Shown here: piece by piece, positions 1-8,290 of the stretch
Numbering within the stretch: position 1 is the stretch's first letter
Layout: every line of letters begins with the position of its first letter
DNA from: UBA7672 sp030824255
GTDB taxonomy: Bacteria; Pseudomonadota; Alphaproteobacteria; Caulobacterales; Hyphomonadaceae
Length of the DNA: 64,000 bases
Direction of reading: 5' to 3'
Assembly (NCBI GenBank): GCA_942493305.1
Contig: OW818686.1
Coordinates: 3,534,001 to 3,598,000, forward strand
The notes under the pieces: model-generated
Seen by the model: only the letters and a program-made list of their open reading frames with translations
Told to the model about the DNA's origin: nothing
Database searches by the model: none
Position numbers and translations under genes: made by a program

Positions 1-447
1 GAAGCTGGCGGTTTGCGCGAGCTCCATCACCAGATCATCGGGTTGGTCTGCCGCTTCACCGATCTCCTGCAGGACGACGAATTTCTCGCGCTCGATCTCG
101 TCCAGCGGCAGGTCGGGCCCGAAGACGAGCGAGAGTGCGACGTCGAGCATCTCCGGCGCGTCGGCAGAGAGGCAGCGAACGAAATAGCTGGTGCGTTCGT
201 AGTCGGTGGCGGCATTCATCGATGCGCCGCGAGCTTCGACGACTTCAGCGATCTCGCGGGCGCTGCGGCCGGACGCGCCCTTGAACGCCATGTGCTCAAG
301 GAAGTGCGCGAGGCCGTTGCGCTCTGCAGGCTCGTGCCGGGCGCCGGCGCCGAGATAGACGCCCACCGAGGCCGTGCGCAGGCCAGGCATCGCATCGAAC
401 ACGATGCGGGCGCCGTTCGGTAGCGTGATGACTTTACGATCGTCCAT
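1..447 (-). CDS. M16 family zinc metallopeptidase, N-terminal part (cut by window edge)
   Basis: The first 149 codons of an insulinase/processing-protease-like peptidase are present; the rest lies beyond the left edge. The product begins MDDRKVITLPNG and carries the inverted zinc motif HxxEH (His48, Glu51, His52, in HFLEH), the hallmark of family M16. The ATG is one base past the thrC stop, so it should be translated as the distal gene of the ctaC-thrC run. Family members cleave peptides in cytoplasm or periplasm; no signal peptide is visible here. The family is certain; the substrate is unknown. Confidence 0.93.
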   Translation of the reverse strand, partial: MDDRKVITLPNGARIVFDAMPGLRTASVGVYLGAGARHEPAERNGLAHFLEHMAFKGASGRSAREIAEVVEARGASMNAATDYERTSYFVRCLSADAPEMLDVALSLVFGPDLPLDEIEREKFVVLQEIGEAADQPDDLVMELAQTASF

Positions 448-448
448 T

Positions 449-1852
449 TCAGCCTTTCGCGACGGCCTCGATACGCTGGCGCACGTAGTCTGCGCTCATC
501 GGACCGATATCAAATTTCTCGGGTCGGGAGACAAAGGAGCTGGCGCGCTGCGGCAGCGGTGCGTCCCGGCCAAGGACTTCCTTCACCGTCTCCGGGAATT
601 TGGCGGCGTGGGCCGTGGCCAGCGTGACGATGGGCCCATCGGCGTGGGTCACGCGGCGGGCCGCGGCGAGGCCGACTGCGGTATGCGGGCAGACGACCCA
701 GCCTGTTTCGCCGAGCGTGCGCTTCATTTCTTCGCGCGTTTCGGCGTCGCTGACGCGCTGGCCGTCGAGGCCCATGGATGCAAGGCGAGTGGAGACTTCC
801 ACCGGAATTGCGCCCTGCCCCTTGGCGGCAAGTTCCGCATAAGCTTTCGAAACGACAACGCCGTTGCGGCTTTTGGGATCGCCATTGTTACTGGTTGCTT
901 CGAAAAAGAGGCGTTCGAAGTTGGACGGCAGCTGAATATCCATGGCGGGGCTGATGGTCGGGGCGGTCTCGCCCTTGGTCAGCGGCTGGCCGGAGAGAAG
1001 GCGCGCCATGGCGTCGTTGGCGTTCACGGCAGCCGTGATGCGGAAATTGTTCAGCAGGCCAGAGCGCGCGGCGACATAGCCTGCGAGCGCATCTCCGAAA
1101 TTGCCGGTGGGCACCACGAAATGGATCGGCGTGTCGGCGCCGAGTTGAGCCTGCGCCTGTGCGAAATAGACGGACTGGGCGGCAACACGAGTCCAGTTGA
1201 TGGAATTCACAGCGGCAAGACCGTTGCGGCGCTTGAATTGTTCGTCGCCAATCAGCTGTTTCAGGATTGCCTGCGTGCCGTCGAAATCGCCTTCGAGCGC
1301 GAGGTTGTGAACGTTGTCGGCTCCGGTGGCCGTCATGAACAGGCGCTGTGTCGGCGAAACACGACCAAGCGGATGCAGGATGACGATATCGACACGCTTC
1401 GACCCGGCGAAGGCGGATGCGGCGGCGCCGCCCGTGTCGCCCGACGTGGCGCAGAGGATCGTCATGCGCTCGTTGCGCTGTTCAAGAACGTGGTCATAGA
1501 GCTGCGCGATCAGGCGCATCGCCACGTCCTTGAAGGCGAGCGTAGGGCCATGATGCAGCTCAAGCATGAAGCGGCCGGGGCCGACTTCGGTGAGCGGGGC
1601 GACGGACTGGTGAGCAAATGGCGCGTAGGCGCGCGTCGCAAGATCGCGGATCACGTTGTCGCTGAGTGTGCAGCCCGCGAAAGCGGAGAGAACGCGCGTG
1701 GCAGTTTCGACATAGCTGTCGCCCGTCTTCGGGCGCGCGATCGTCGGCCACGCGGTGGGCGTGTAGAGCCCGCCGTCGGGGGCAAGCCCCGCAAGGCTGG
1801 CCGTGAGGAAGTCCACTTCCTCGGACGCGCCACGGGTCGAAACGTACTTCAT
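449..1852 (-). CDS. thrC: threonine synthase
   Basis: A 467-residue PLP enzyme that converts O-phosphohomoserine to threonine, the last step of threonine synthesis in the cytoplasm. The N-terminus MKYVSTRG is typical of the family. The PLP lysine is expected at Lys108 in GPTLAFKDVA, and the phosphate-binding loop SGDTGGA follows near residue 137. The length fits bacterial ThrC of the longer type. Its ATG overlaps the SURF1 gene stop by four bases (ATGA), so it is translationally coupled to the oxidase assembly operon. The M16 peptidase follows after one base. This SURF1-thrC-M16 order is common in alphaproteobacteria. Confidence 0.97.
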   Translation of the reverse strand: MKYVSTRGASEEVDFLTASLAGLAPDGGLYTPTAWPTIARPKTGDSYVETATRVLSAFAGCTLSDNVIRDLATRAYAPFAHQSVAPLTEVGPGRFMLELHHGPTLAFKDVAMRLIAQLYDHVLEQRNERMTILCATSGDTGGAAASAFAGSKRVDIVILHPLGRVSPTQRLFMTATGADNVHNLALEGDFDGTQAILKQLIGDEQFKRRNGLAAVNSINWTRVAAQSVYFAQAQAQLGADTPIHFVVPTGNFGDALAGYVAARSGLLNNFRITAAVNANDAMARLLSGQPLTKGETAPTISPAMDIQLPSNFERLFFEATSNNGDPKSRNGVVVSKAYAELAAKGQGAIPVEVSTRLASMGLDGQRVSDAETREEMKRTLGETGWVVCPHTAVGLAAARRVTHADGPIVTLATAHAAKFPETVKEVLGRDAPLPQRASSFVSRPEKFDIGPMSADYVRQRIEAVAKG

Positions 1853-2562
1853 TCGCCTGCCTTGCTGTTCGTCTGATCGGGGGCCTTGCCGAACCGCAGG
1901 CGCCCGGCCCGCATGTGGAAGAGCCCGTATATCACCACAAAGGCAATCGCCATCCCGAACCAGGTGACGGCATAGCCGATGTGCGTCTCAGGGGGTGTGC
2001 GGACGAGGAAATCCGGCTTGCCGTCCAGCGGGACGGCGATGTGCACGGCGTCCAGCGCGGGCTGGCCGAGGGCGGTGGCGAAGGCGGGCGCGTCGAACCA
2101 GTACCACTCATTCGGCTCGGGAGAATTCTCGCCGGACATGAAGGGCTTTTCCGGCCATGGCTGGATGATGAAGCGGTCAGCCGGGGCGGGTGGCGGCGTA
2201 GGCAGCCTTCCGCCCGGCCCGCCGATTTGGAGAGCTTCGAAGCCGGTCTGGATCAGAATCTGCCGCCCACAGATCTCACCAGCCTGAAAACGCTTCCATC
2301 CGGGCGCGCCATCAGCGCGCTGGCCAAAGATACGGAGCTCAGGCCCCTGCCCGGTCAGCGGGACCACGATCTGCCCAGCTGCAAGACCGGCCTGACAGGC
2401 CTGTTCGATCGTCTGCGGCGGGGCGGCAAGCTGCTGGTCCAGCGAGGCGACGAGATCCCACTTCCAGCCCGCGCGCTGGCTTTGCCAGACGCCCAAGGCG
2501 ATCAGCGCCGCCAGCATCGGAATCGCGAAGAGTGTCAGGAGCGGATAGGGCCGGAAATACAT
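1849..2562 (-). CDS. SURF1-family cytochrome oxidase assembly protein
   Basis: A 237-residue inner-membrane protein that helps insert heme a into cytochrome c oxidase subunit I. The typical architecture is visible: an N-terminal TM helix (about residues 8-25, followed by LGVWQSQRAGWK), a periplasmic domain, and a C-terminal TM helix (about 193-215) introduced by HIGYAVTWFG, the conserved SURF1 tail motif. It lies between the DUF983 gene and thrC, overlapping thrC by four bases. Its position in the cta operon supports a role in aa3 oxidase maturation. Confidence 0.94.
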   Translation of the reverse strand: MYFRPYPLLTLFAIPMLAALIALGVWQSQRAGWKWDLVASLDQQLAAPPQTIEQACQAGLAAGQIVVPLTGQGPELRIFGQRADGAPGWKRFQAGEICGRQILIQTGFEALQIGGPGGRLPTPPPAPADRFIIQPWPEKPFMSGENSPEPNEWYWFDAPAFATALGQPALDAVHIAVPLDGKPDFLVRTPPETHIGYAVTWFGMAIAFVVIYGLFHMRAGRLRFGKAPDQTNSKAGE

Positions 2563-2605
2563 GCAGACGGTTTACCCCCACACGGGGGGACCGCGCCATG
2601 GGGCA

Positions 2606-2974
2606 CTATTCCAGAGGGGCATCCTCGAGACGGGCTTCGCCAGCCTTGTGTTTCCACTGGAGAGCGAACAGCAGCGCCTTGATCGGGCGCAGAAGCGCCA
2701 GGCAGAAGGCCAGTGTCACCGGCGGCCAGATAAGGATGTGGACCCAGCCGGGGGGACGCAGTGCAAACTCGAAAAACATCGCTGACGGCACGATAAAGAT
2801 CAGCGCGGCAAACATGACGAAGAAGGATGGGCCATCGCCCGCATCCGCCACGGTAAGATCAGCACCGCAGGCATCGCACTGGTCCTTGAACGTCAGGAAG
2901 CCACGGAAGACCTGCCCTTCGCCGCAGTTGGGACACCGGCAACGCATGCCGGCGGAAAACGCCGAAACAGCCAT
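2606..2974 (-). CDS. DUF983 membrane protein with N-terminal zinc-ribbon-like motif
   Basis: A 122-residue protein. Residues about 11-40 contain two CxxC pairs (CPNC and CDAC), which suggest metal binding. Two hydrophobic segments follow (about 52-72 and 80-102). DUF983 proteins are regularly found beside ctaE and SURF1 genes in alphaproteobacteria, and that is the context here. The function is not established; a role in oxidase assembly or metal handling is inferred from position. The gene lies 43 bases upstream of the SURF1 gene. Confidence 0.9.
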   Translation of the reverse strand: MAVSAFSAGMRCRCPNCGEGQVFRGFLTFKDQCDACGADLTVADAGDGPSFFVMFAALIFIVPSAMFFEFALRPPGWVHILIWPPVTLAFCLALLRPIKALLFALQWKHKAGEARLEDAPLE

Positions 2975-3117
2975 GACCTTAACTCCTCAGCGGGAACCGC
3001 CGGATCGAGGCATCAGATATAGGAAGGTCGAACACCAACACTCACATCCCTGCGACAACGTTCCAGCCTGCTGCGGCATAATGGGTGACATTCACCCTCA
3101 AGCCGACGACAGGGACG

Positions 3118-3747
3118 TTAGGACGGGCTGCCTCTGTACGGCATGACATAGAGCAAGCCCCACGCGGCGAGCCAGACCACCGCGATAATGATCCAGTTCA
3201 GCGCAACATACTGGAAGCCCAGCGGACGCTCGCGCGTGGCGATGCCCGCGATGACCAGCACGCTCGACACGGCGAACAGCGCGAAGCCTATGTAGAACTG
3301 CGTGTTGAAGGCCTTGGACAGCGAATACAGCAGGCCCGAGTCCAGATAGCCCGGCGAGAAGGCCGTATCGCCCTGCCATTGCGTGGCGATGTACCAGTTG
3401 CCGGCCGCGCCAAGCAGCAGCGCCACAACGGCGGCGCCGACAGCCAGCCACACTTTTGCACGCGACCAGAGAAAAATCGCGCCCGCGGCCGCAAGCGCCG
3501 CAAGCACCATGAAGATCGAACCCGTCAGCATCACGCCGAACGGATTGAAGCTTGGTGCGAGAACAACGTTGCGACCAATGCGGAAGGAAGAGTCGAGCTG
3601 CGAGTATCCGCCGCCGCTCCATATCTGCTGGGCCGATTCGACAAGCGGTTGACCGCGGCTCAGGAAAGGAGCCGCGGCCGAAACCCACAAAGCGATGGAG
3701 AGCGCCTGGACAGCCAGGAAGCCGAAGAACGTCGCCTTCCTGCCCAT
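3118..3747 (-). CDS. uncharacterised five-TM membrane protein in the cta operon
   Basis: A 209-residue protein that I do not recognise. Five hydrophobic segments are visible, at about residues 8-28, 71-94, 98-119, 151-170 and 182-201, with a polar stretch (30-68) between the first two. No catalytic or metal-binding motif stands out. It starts 15 bases after the ctaE stop on the same strand, so it is very probably co-transcribed with the oxidase genes. A small perfect hairpin (6-bp stem, 3-base loop, 3083-3097) follows its stop. The usual order in relatives is ctaE directly followed by the DUF983 gene, so this gene looks like an insertion into the operon. Confidence 0.75.
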   Translation of the reverse strand: MGRKATFFGFLAVQALSIALWVSAAAPFLSRGQPLVESAQQIWSGGGYSQLDSSFRIGRNVVLAPSFNPFGVMLTGSIFMVLAALAAAGAIFLWSRAKVWLAVGAAVVALLLGAAGNWYIATQWQGDTAFSPGYLDSGLLYSLSKAFNTQFYIGFALFAVSSVLVIAGIATRERPLGFQYVALNWIIIAVVWLAAWGLLYVMPYRGSPS

Positions 3748-3762
3748 CCTGGACCGCCGCCT

Positions 3763-4668
3763 CTAGTGACCGGAGCCCGGAGGACCAGCGCCCCAGACGA
3801 GGTGCGGCGTCACGTAGACGAAGGCAAAGAGGAAGAGCCACACAACGTCGACGAAGTGCCAGTACCAGGCGGTAAACTCGAAGCCGAGGTGCTTCTCCGC
3901 GGTCATGCCGCCGGCAACGAGGCGGAAGAACGCCACGATGAGCATTCCGGTGCCGAGCACAACGTGGAAGCCATGGAAGCCGGTCGCCATGAAGAAGGCC
4001 GAGCCATAAAGCGAGCCGTCGAACGAGAAGCCGGCTTGCGTGTACTCGATGACCTGCAGCGCCGTGAACGAGATGCCGAGGATGATGGTGAGACCGAGGC
4101 CCGTGATCGCGCCCTTGCGGTCATTCACCTGCAGTGCGTGGTGAGCCCACGTGACGGTCGTGCCCGAAAGCAGAAGGATGAGCGTGTTGATCAGCGGCAG
4201 GTGGAACGGGTCGAAAGTGACGACCTGATGGCCATCAACCTGCGTCACCGGCCACGCGCTCCACTTGAGCAGCGACTCGAGAGCCGGGTTGGCAAGGTCG
4301 GAGTGCGTGGCGCTGGCGCGGACAGCGTGGAAGATGGTCATCTCGAAGAACGACCAGAACCACGCGACGAAGAACATCACTTCCGACGCGATGAAGAGCA
4401 CCATGCCGTAGCGCAGGGAAATCTGGACGACTTCCTTATGGTCGCCGCCGCGGCTTTCCTTGAGGACGTCGCCCCACCAGCCAACGAGAACGAACACGAG
4501 GGCGACGAAACCGGGAAGGAGGGCCCACAGGGCGCCCTTCTCGATGAACCAAAGGCCTTTCATGTAGCCCGCGGCGCCGAGCGCCAGAGCAAGCATGGAG
4601 AGCGAGGCCAGGAGAGGCCACGGGCTCGGCTTCACAAGGTGATAGTCGTGCTTGACGTCGCCCGCCAT
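3763..4668 (-). CDS. ctaE: cytochrome c oxidase subunit III
   Basis: A 301-residue polytopic protein of the aa3-type oxidase in the inner membrane. It shows subunit III hallmarks: WPLLASLSM near the N-terminus, the conserved helix around SEVMFFVAWFWSFFE, and the C-terminal stretch HFVDVVWLFLFAFVY. About seven TM helices are apparent, as expected. It lies downstream of ctaG (72 bases) and upstream of the unknown five-TM gene. Confidence 0.98.
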   Translation of the reverse strand: MAGDVKHDYHLVKPSPWPLLASLSMLALALGAAGYMKGLWFIEKGALWALLPGFVALVFVLVGWWGDVLKESRGGDHKEVVQISLRYGMVLFIASEVMFFVAWFWSFFEMTIFHAVRASATHSDLANPALESLLKWSAWPVTQVDGHQVVTFDPFHLPLINTLILLLSGTTVTWAHHALQVNDRKGAITGLGLTIILGISFTALQVIEYTQAGFSFDGSLYGSAFFMATGFHGFHVVLGTGMLIVAFFRLVAGGMTAEKHLGFEFTAWYWHFVDVVWLFLFAFVYVTPHLVWGAGPPGSGH

Positions 4669-4740
4669 GGCTTCAGTCCCTACATTAGTGCGGGGGTGGG
4701 CAAGACCCTGCCCCGCTGACCCAAAACTCCTACCGCCGGT

Positions 4741-5310
4741 CTAGTTGACCGCGGATGCGTCCTCAAGCCGCGCGGCGGAGGCCTGGGGGCCGGCTGCGCG
4801 GTAGTAAGTATACGAAAGCGTGATTCCCCTTACGTCGTCCGCCTGCCAATCCTTGGCCATGTCGGGCGCGACGAAGAATACCACAGGCAATTTGACCGGT
4901 TTACCCGGCTCGTATGTCTGTTCCTGGAAACAGAAGCATTCGATCTTCTCGAAGTAACGCCCAACCTTGTGGGGGATGACGTTGAAGCCGGCCATCGCGC
5001 GGATCGGCTGGTCAGACGTGTTCACGACCTCATAGAAGGCCATCATCGTCTCACCCAGCTTCACATCGACGTGCGGCTGCAGTGCATGAAATTTGAGAGG
5101 CGCGCCCTGCTCCACATTGGCGTCAAACGCCACGCGGACCACGCGGTCGAGAATCTCTTTCGGCTTGGACGTCGCAATCTGAGTCGTGCCGCCAAAACCG
5201 GTGATGTTGCAGAATGCGGAATACAGCGGCTCGGCCGCAAAGCTGAGGCCGAGCATGCCGACGGCGACGCCTGACAGGATTCCGACCGTGAGTTTCGAGC
5301 GCTTGTTCAT
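4741..5310 (-). CDS. ctaG: cytochrome c oxidase assembly protein CtaG/Cox11 (copper delivery to CuB)
   Basis: A 189-residue protein with one N-terminal TM helix (about residues 8-28) and a periplasmic beta domain. It delivers copper to the CuB site of subunit I. The copper-binding pair is present as CFCF (Cys125, Cys127), and the conserved Cys34 follows PLYSAF. I chose the ATG at 5310 because MNKRSKL matches the family's N-terminus and overlaps the stop of the preceding small gene as ATGA. Longer in-frame extensions would only read the neighbour's coding sequence. Confidence 0.96.
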   Translation of the reverse strand: MNKRSKLTVGILSGVAVGMLGLSFAAEPLYSAFCNITGFGGTTQIATSKPKEILDRVVRVAFDANVEQGAPLKFHALQPHVDVKLGETMMAFYEVVNTSDQPIRAMAGFNVIPHKVGRYFEKIECFCFQEQTYEPGKPVKLPVVFFVAPDMAKDWQADDVRGITLSYTYYRAAGPQASAARLEDASAVN

Positions 5311-5576
5311 AGCCGCTCCGGAATGCCGCCGCCCACCTTGGACATGGTGAGCACGAAGACCAGAATGACGAAGACAAAAAGGGCCAGGGCGAGCCACTGG
5401 CTACGCTTCTTGCGGGCCGTCGCCTGTTCCGGCGTCAGCGTCACGCGCTCACCGGTGGGCAGCGCTTCGCGCGGCGCGAAGACCATGGCGGCAATGCTGG
5501 GCTTTGCTGCGTCGGCTTTCGGTTCTTCTTTTTCCGGTTCGCCGTCCCAGTCCTTGATCTGACCTTTGTCGAGCAT
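5307..5576 (-). CDS. small single-TM protein between ctaB and ctaG (CoxF-like)
   Basis: An 89-residue protein. The first 58 residues are charged and probably cytoplasmic (MLDKGQIKDWDGEPEKEEPK...), followed by a basic stop-transfer signal (RKKRSQ) and one TM helix at about residues 61-78. A small gene in this exact position, between heme O synthase and ctaG, is a regular part of alphaproteobacterial cta operons and is sometimes called CoxF. It overlaps ctaG by four bases and abuts ctaB. A part in oxidase assembly is inferred from position only. Confidence 0.85.
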   Translation of the reverse strand: MLDKGQIKDWDGEPEKEEPKADAAKPSIAAMVFAPREALPTGERVTLTPEQATARKKRSQWLALALFVFVILVFVLTMSKVGGGIPERL

Positions 5577-6526
5577 CAGGCGACACCTCCGAGGGGGAAG
5601 TGCAGCGGAAGGACACGTTCGACAAGCAGCGCGCCGAACAGGGCGAAGAGATACAGGATCGAGAAGCCGAACAGCGCCTTGGCGTGGCGCATGTCTGCCG
5701 GCGCATCAGCATCCCCTGCCCGGCTGAGGAACACTTTCACCGCGTAGTAGAGGAAAGCGATACCACCCGCGGCAGCGACCACGAGATAGATGATGCCGCC
5801 AAGACCCGTGAAGGCCGGGGCCACGCCAAATGGCGCGACGATGAGTGTGTAGATCAGAATCTGAAGCCGCGTTTCCTTGGAGCCGCGCGTCACCGGAAGC
5901 ATGGGAACGCCAGCGCGTGCGTACTCTTTCGAGGTCCACAGCGACAGGGCCCAGAAGTGCGGCGGGGTCCAGAGAAAGATCAGGCCGAACATGAGCCAGG
6001 CGTCGATCGACGCTTCGCCCGTGGCGGCTGCCCAGCCGATCACCGGAGGGAAGGCGCCCGCAGCGCCGCCAATGACGATGTTCTGCGCCGTCGAGCGCTT
6101 GAGCCACATCGTGTAGACGACCACGTAGAAGAAGATCGAGAAAGCCAGCAACGCGGCCGCCAGCGGGGTGGCGGCCAGCGCCATCAGCGTGACCGACAGC
6201 ACCGACATGATCATGCCGAAGCCAAAAGCGTCTTCGCGGCGAACGAGACCGGCCGGAACCGGACGCGACACCGTGCGAGCCATCAGCGCGTCGATATCGC
6301 TATCGTACCACATGTTGAGCGCGCCAGCAGCGCCAGACCCAAGCGCAACCGCGAGGACGGCGCACACAGCGGCAACGGGGCTCATCGCGACCGGAGCGGC
6401 GATCAGACCGACGAAAGCCGTGAAGACGACAAGCGACATCACCTTCGGCTTCATCAGGCGCACATAGTCCATCGCGCTCGCCGAGGCGGTCGCGGACGGT
6501 GTGCTGACGAGGCTCGCTTCGGACAT
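5576..6526 (-). CDS. ctaB: protoheme IX farnesyltransferase (heme O synthase)
   Basis: A 316-residue UbiA-superfamily prenyltransferase that adds a farnesyl chain to heme B, making heme O for the aa3 oxidase. The first prenyl-diphosphate/Mg2+ motif is NMWYDSDID (Asn71, Asp75, Asp79). Many TM helices follow, as expected. I prefer the ATG at 6526 (MSEASLVSTP). The in-frame ATG nine codons upstream lies in the loop of a strong 12-bp hairpin (6540-6567) that separates ctaD from ctaB, so it is a poor start. The stop shares its last base region with the following small gene, indicating coupling. Confidence 0.96.
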   Translation of the reverse strand: MSEASLVSTPSATASASAMDYVRLMKPKVMSLVVFTAFVGLIAAPVAMSPVAAVCAVLAVALGSGAAGALNMWYDSDIDALMARTVSRPVPAGLVRREDAFGFGMIMSVLSVTLMALAATPLAAALLAFSIFFYVVVYTMWLKRSTAQNIVIGGAAGAFPPVIGWAAATGEASIDAWLMFGLIFLWTPPHFWALSLWTSKEYARAGVPMLPVTRGSKETRLQILIYTLIVAPFGVAPAFTGLGGIIYLVVAAAGGIAFLYYAVKVFLSRAGDADAPADMRHAKALFGFSILYLFALFGALLVERVLPLHFPLGGVA

Positions 6527-6539
6527 CGTGTTTTGCGGT

Positions 6540-6567
6540 GCAGCCCGGACCATGTGGTCCGGGCTGC
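6540..6567. terminator. perfect 12-bp stem-loop between ctaD and ctaB
   Basis: The arm GCAGCCCGGACC (6540-6551), the loop ATGT and the exact reverse complement (6556-6567) form a GC-rich hairpin right after the ctaD stop. There is no T-run after it on the minus strand, so it is not a classical terminator. It may be a partial terminator or an mRNA processing or stability element that sets the ctaC-ctaD to ctaB ratio. The symmetry is certain; the role is inferred. Confidence 0.7.
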
Positions 6568-6578
6568 ATCACACCTTG

Positions 6579-8273
6579 TTACCTGACCCGCGGAAGGTCG
6601 TTGTACTGGTGGAACGGCGGCGGAGAGGACAGCGTCCACTCAAGCGTTGTGGCGCCCTCACCCCAGGGATTGCCGCTCGTGGCTTTCCGGCGACGGACAA
6701 CCGCCTCGAGAATGCCGATGAAGAACACGATCGTGGCGATCGCCGTGAGCCAGTAGCCGTTGGTCGACCAGTGGTGCCATTCGCGGAAAGCGTCGGCGTA
6801 GTCGACGTAGCGGCGCGGCATGCCCTGCAGGCCGAGGAAGTGCTGCGGGAAGAAGATCAGGTTCGAACCAATGAACATGAGCCAGAAGTGCAGACCGGCG
6901 ATGAAGCCGTTGTACTTGATGCCCCACATCTTCTCGAACCAGTAATACCAGCCGCAGAAGAGCGTGAACACAGCGCCGAGCGACAGCACGTAGTGGAAGT
7001 GCGCGACGACGTAGTAGGTGTCGTGCAGGGCATGGTCGACGCCGGCGTTCGCCAGGACGACACCCGTGACGCCACCCACCGTGAACAGGAAGATGAAGCC
7101 GATCGCCCAGAGCATCGGAACCTTGAACTCGATCGAGCCGCCCCACATCGTGGCGATCCATGAGAAGATCTTCACCCCTGTCGGAACCGCGATGACCATC
7201 GTGGCGGCCACAAAGTAGGCCTTGAGGTCAACCGACATGCCGACCGTGTACATGTGGTGCGCCCACACGATGAAGCCGATGAAGCCGATGGCGACCATGG
7301 CGTAGGCCATAGCGAGATAGCCGAAAACCGGCTTGCGCGAGAAGGTCGAGATGACGTGGCTGACGATGCCGAAGCCCGGCAGGATCATGATGTACACTTC
7401 GGGGTGACCGAAGAACCAGAACAAGTGCTGGAACATGATCGGGTCGCCGCCGCCTGCGACTTCGAAGAACTTCGAGCCGAAGTTGCGGTCAGTCAGCAGC
7501 ATGGTCAGAGCGCCGGCGAGAACCGGGAGCGCGAGCACCAGCAGGAAGGCAGTCACCAGCACCGACCAGGCAAACAGCGGCATCTTGTGCAGCGTCATGC
7601 CCGGAGCGCGCATGTTGAGGATAGTGACGATGAAGTTGATGGCGCCGAGGATCGACGAGATACCCGCGATGTGCAGCGAGAAGATCACGAGGTCCATGGC
7701 AAGGCCGGGGTGACCCGTCGTGCCCGAAAGCGGCGGATACAGAACCCAGCCGCCGCCGAAGCCCGTGTCGCCCGGAGGACCCGGAACGAACATCGACAGG
7801 AGCAGCAGAACGAACGAAACCGGCAGCAGCCAGAACGAGATGTTGTTCATGCGCGGCATCGCCATGTCAGGCGCGCCAATCATGAGCGGAACGAACCAGT
7901 TGCCGAAGCCGCCGATGAGCGCCGGCATGACCATGAAGAAGATCATGATCAGGCCGTGCATCGTCGTGATGACGTTGTAGTTGTGCTCGGTGCCGAAGAA
8001 GCCGCCGAAGGCCGTTCCGTTGAACAGCTGCAGGCCAGGCTCGGCGAGTTCGGCGCGCATGAAGCCCGAGAACACGAAGCCGATGATACCCGCCATCATG
8101 GCGAAGATCAGGTACAGCGTACCGATGTCCTTGTGGTTGGTCGAAAACAACCAACGCGCAGGGCTGTACCACTTCGGATCGTGGTGATCGTGGGCGTGGT
8201 CGTCATGAGCGTGACCGTGGCCATGACCGTGGTCATGAGCATGATCCGCCGCGTGTTTTGCATCGCTCGACAT
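6579..8273 (-). CDS. ctaD: cytochrome c oxidase subunit I (heme a / heme a3-CuB)
   Basis: A 564-residue, roughly twelve-TM catalytic subunit of the aa3 proton-pumping oxidase. Diagnostic motifs are FSTNHKDIGTLYLIF near residue 43, the CuB/cross-linked Tyr stretch WFFGHPEVYIMILPGFG, and the heme-ligand region HDTYYVVAHFHYVLSLGAVF. The N-terminal tail is unusually histidine-rich: 12 of residues 7-31 are His, in HGHGHAHD-type repeats. The tail precedes the first helix and would face the cytoplasm. The gene follows ctaC after 17 bases. Confidence 0.98.
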   Translation of the reverse strand: MSSDAKHAADHAHDHGHGHGHAHDDHAHDHHDPKWYSPARWLFSTNHKDIGTLYLIFAMMAGIIGFVFSGFMRAELAEPGLQLFNGTAFGGFFGTEHNYNVITTMHGLIMIFFMVMPALIGGFGNWFVPLMIGAPDMAMPRMNNISFWLLPVSFVLLLLSMFVPGPPGDTGFGGGWVLYPPLSGTTGHPGLAMDLVIFSLHIAGISSILGAINFIVTILNMRAPGMTLHKMPLFAWSVLVTAFLLVLALPVLAGALTMLLTDRNFGSKFFEVAGGGDPIMFQHLFWFFGHPEVYIMILPGFGIVSHVISTFSRKPVFGYLAMAYAMVAIGFIGFIVWAHHMYTVGMSVDLKAYFVAATMVIAVPTGVKIFSWIATMWGGSIEFKVPMLWAIGFIFLFTVGGVTGVVLANAGVDHALHDTYYVVAHFHYVLSLGAVFTLFCGWYYWFEKMWGIKYNGFIAGLHFWLMFIGSNLIFFPQHFLGLQGMPRRYVDYADAFREWHHWSTNGYWLTAIATIVFFIGILEAVVRRRKATSGNPWGEGATTLEWTLSSPPPFHQYNDLPRVR

Positions 8274-8290
8274 CGAACGGCTCCCTGAAC

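Noticed and set aside
374..1876. A 500-codon plus-strand frame opposite thrC
   Set aside because: Antisense shadow of threonine synthase; no domain.
3085..4719. A 544-codon open frame on the plus strand opposite ctaE and the five-TM gene
   Set aside because: Arg/Glu/His-rich shadow frame of GC-rich genes with clear family matches on the minus strand; no recognisable protein.
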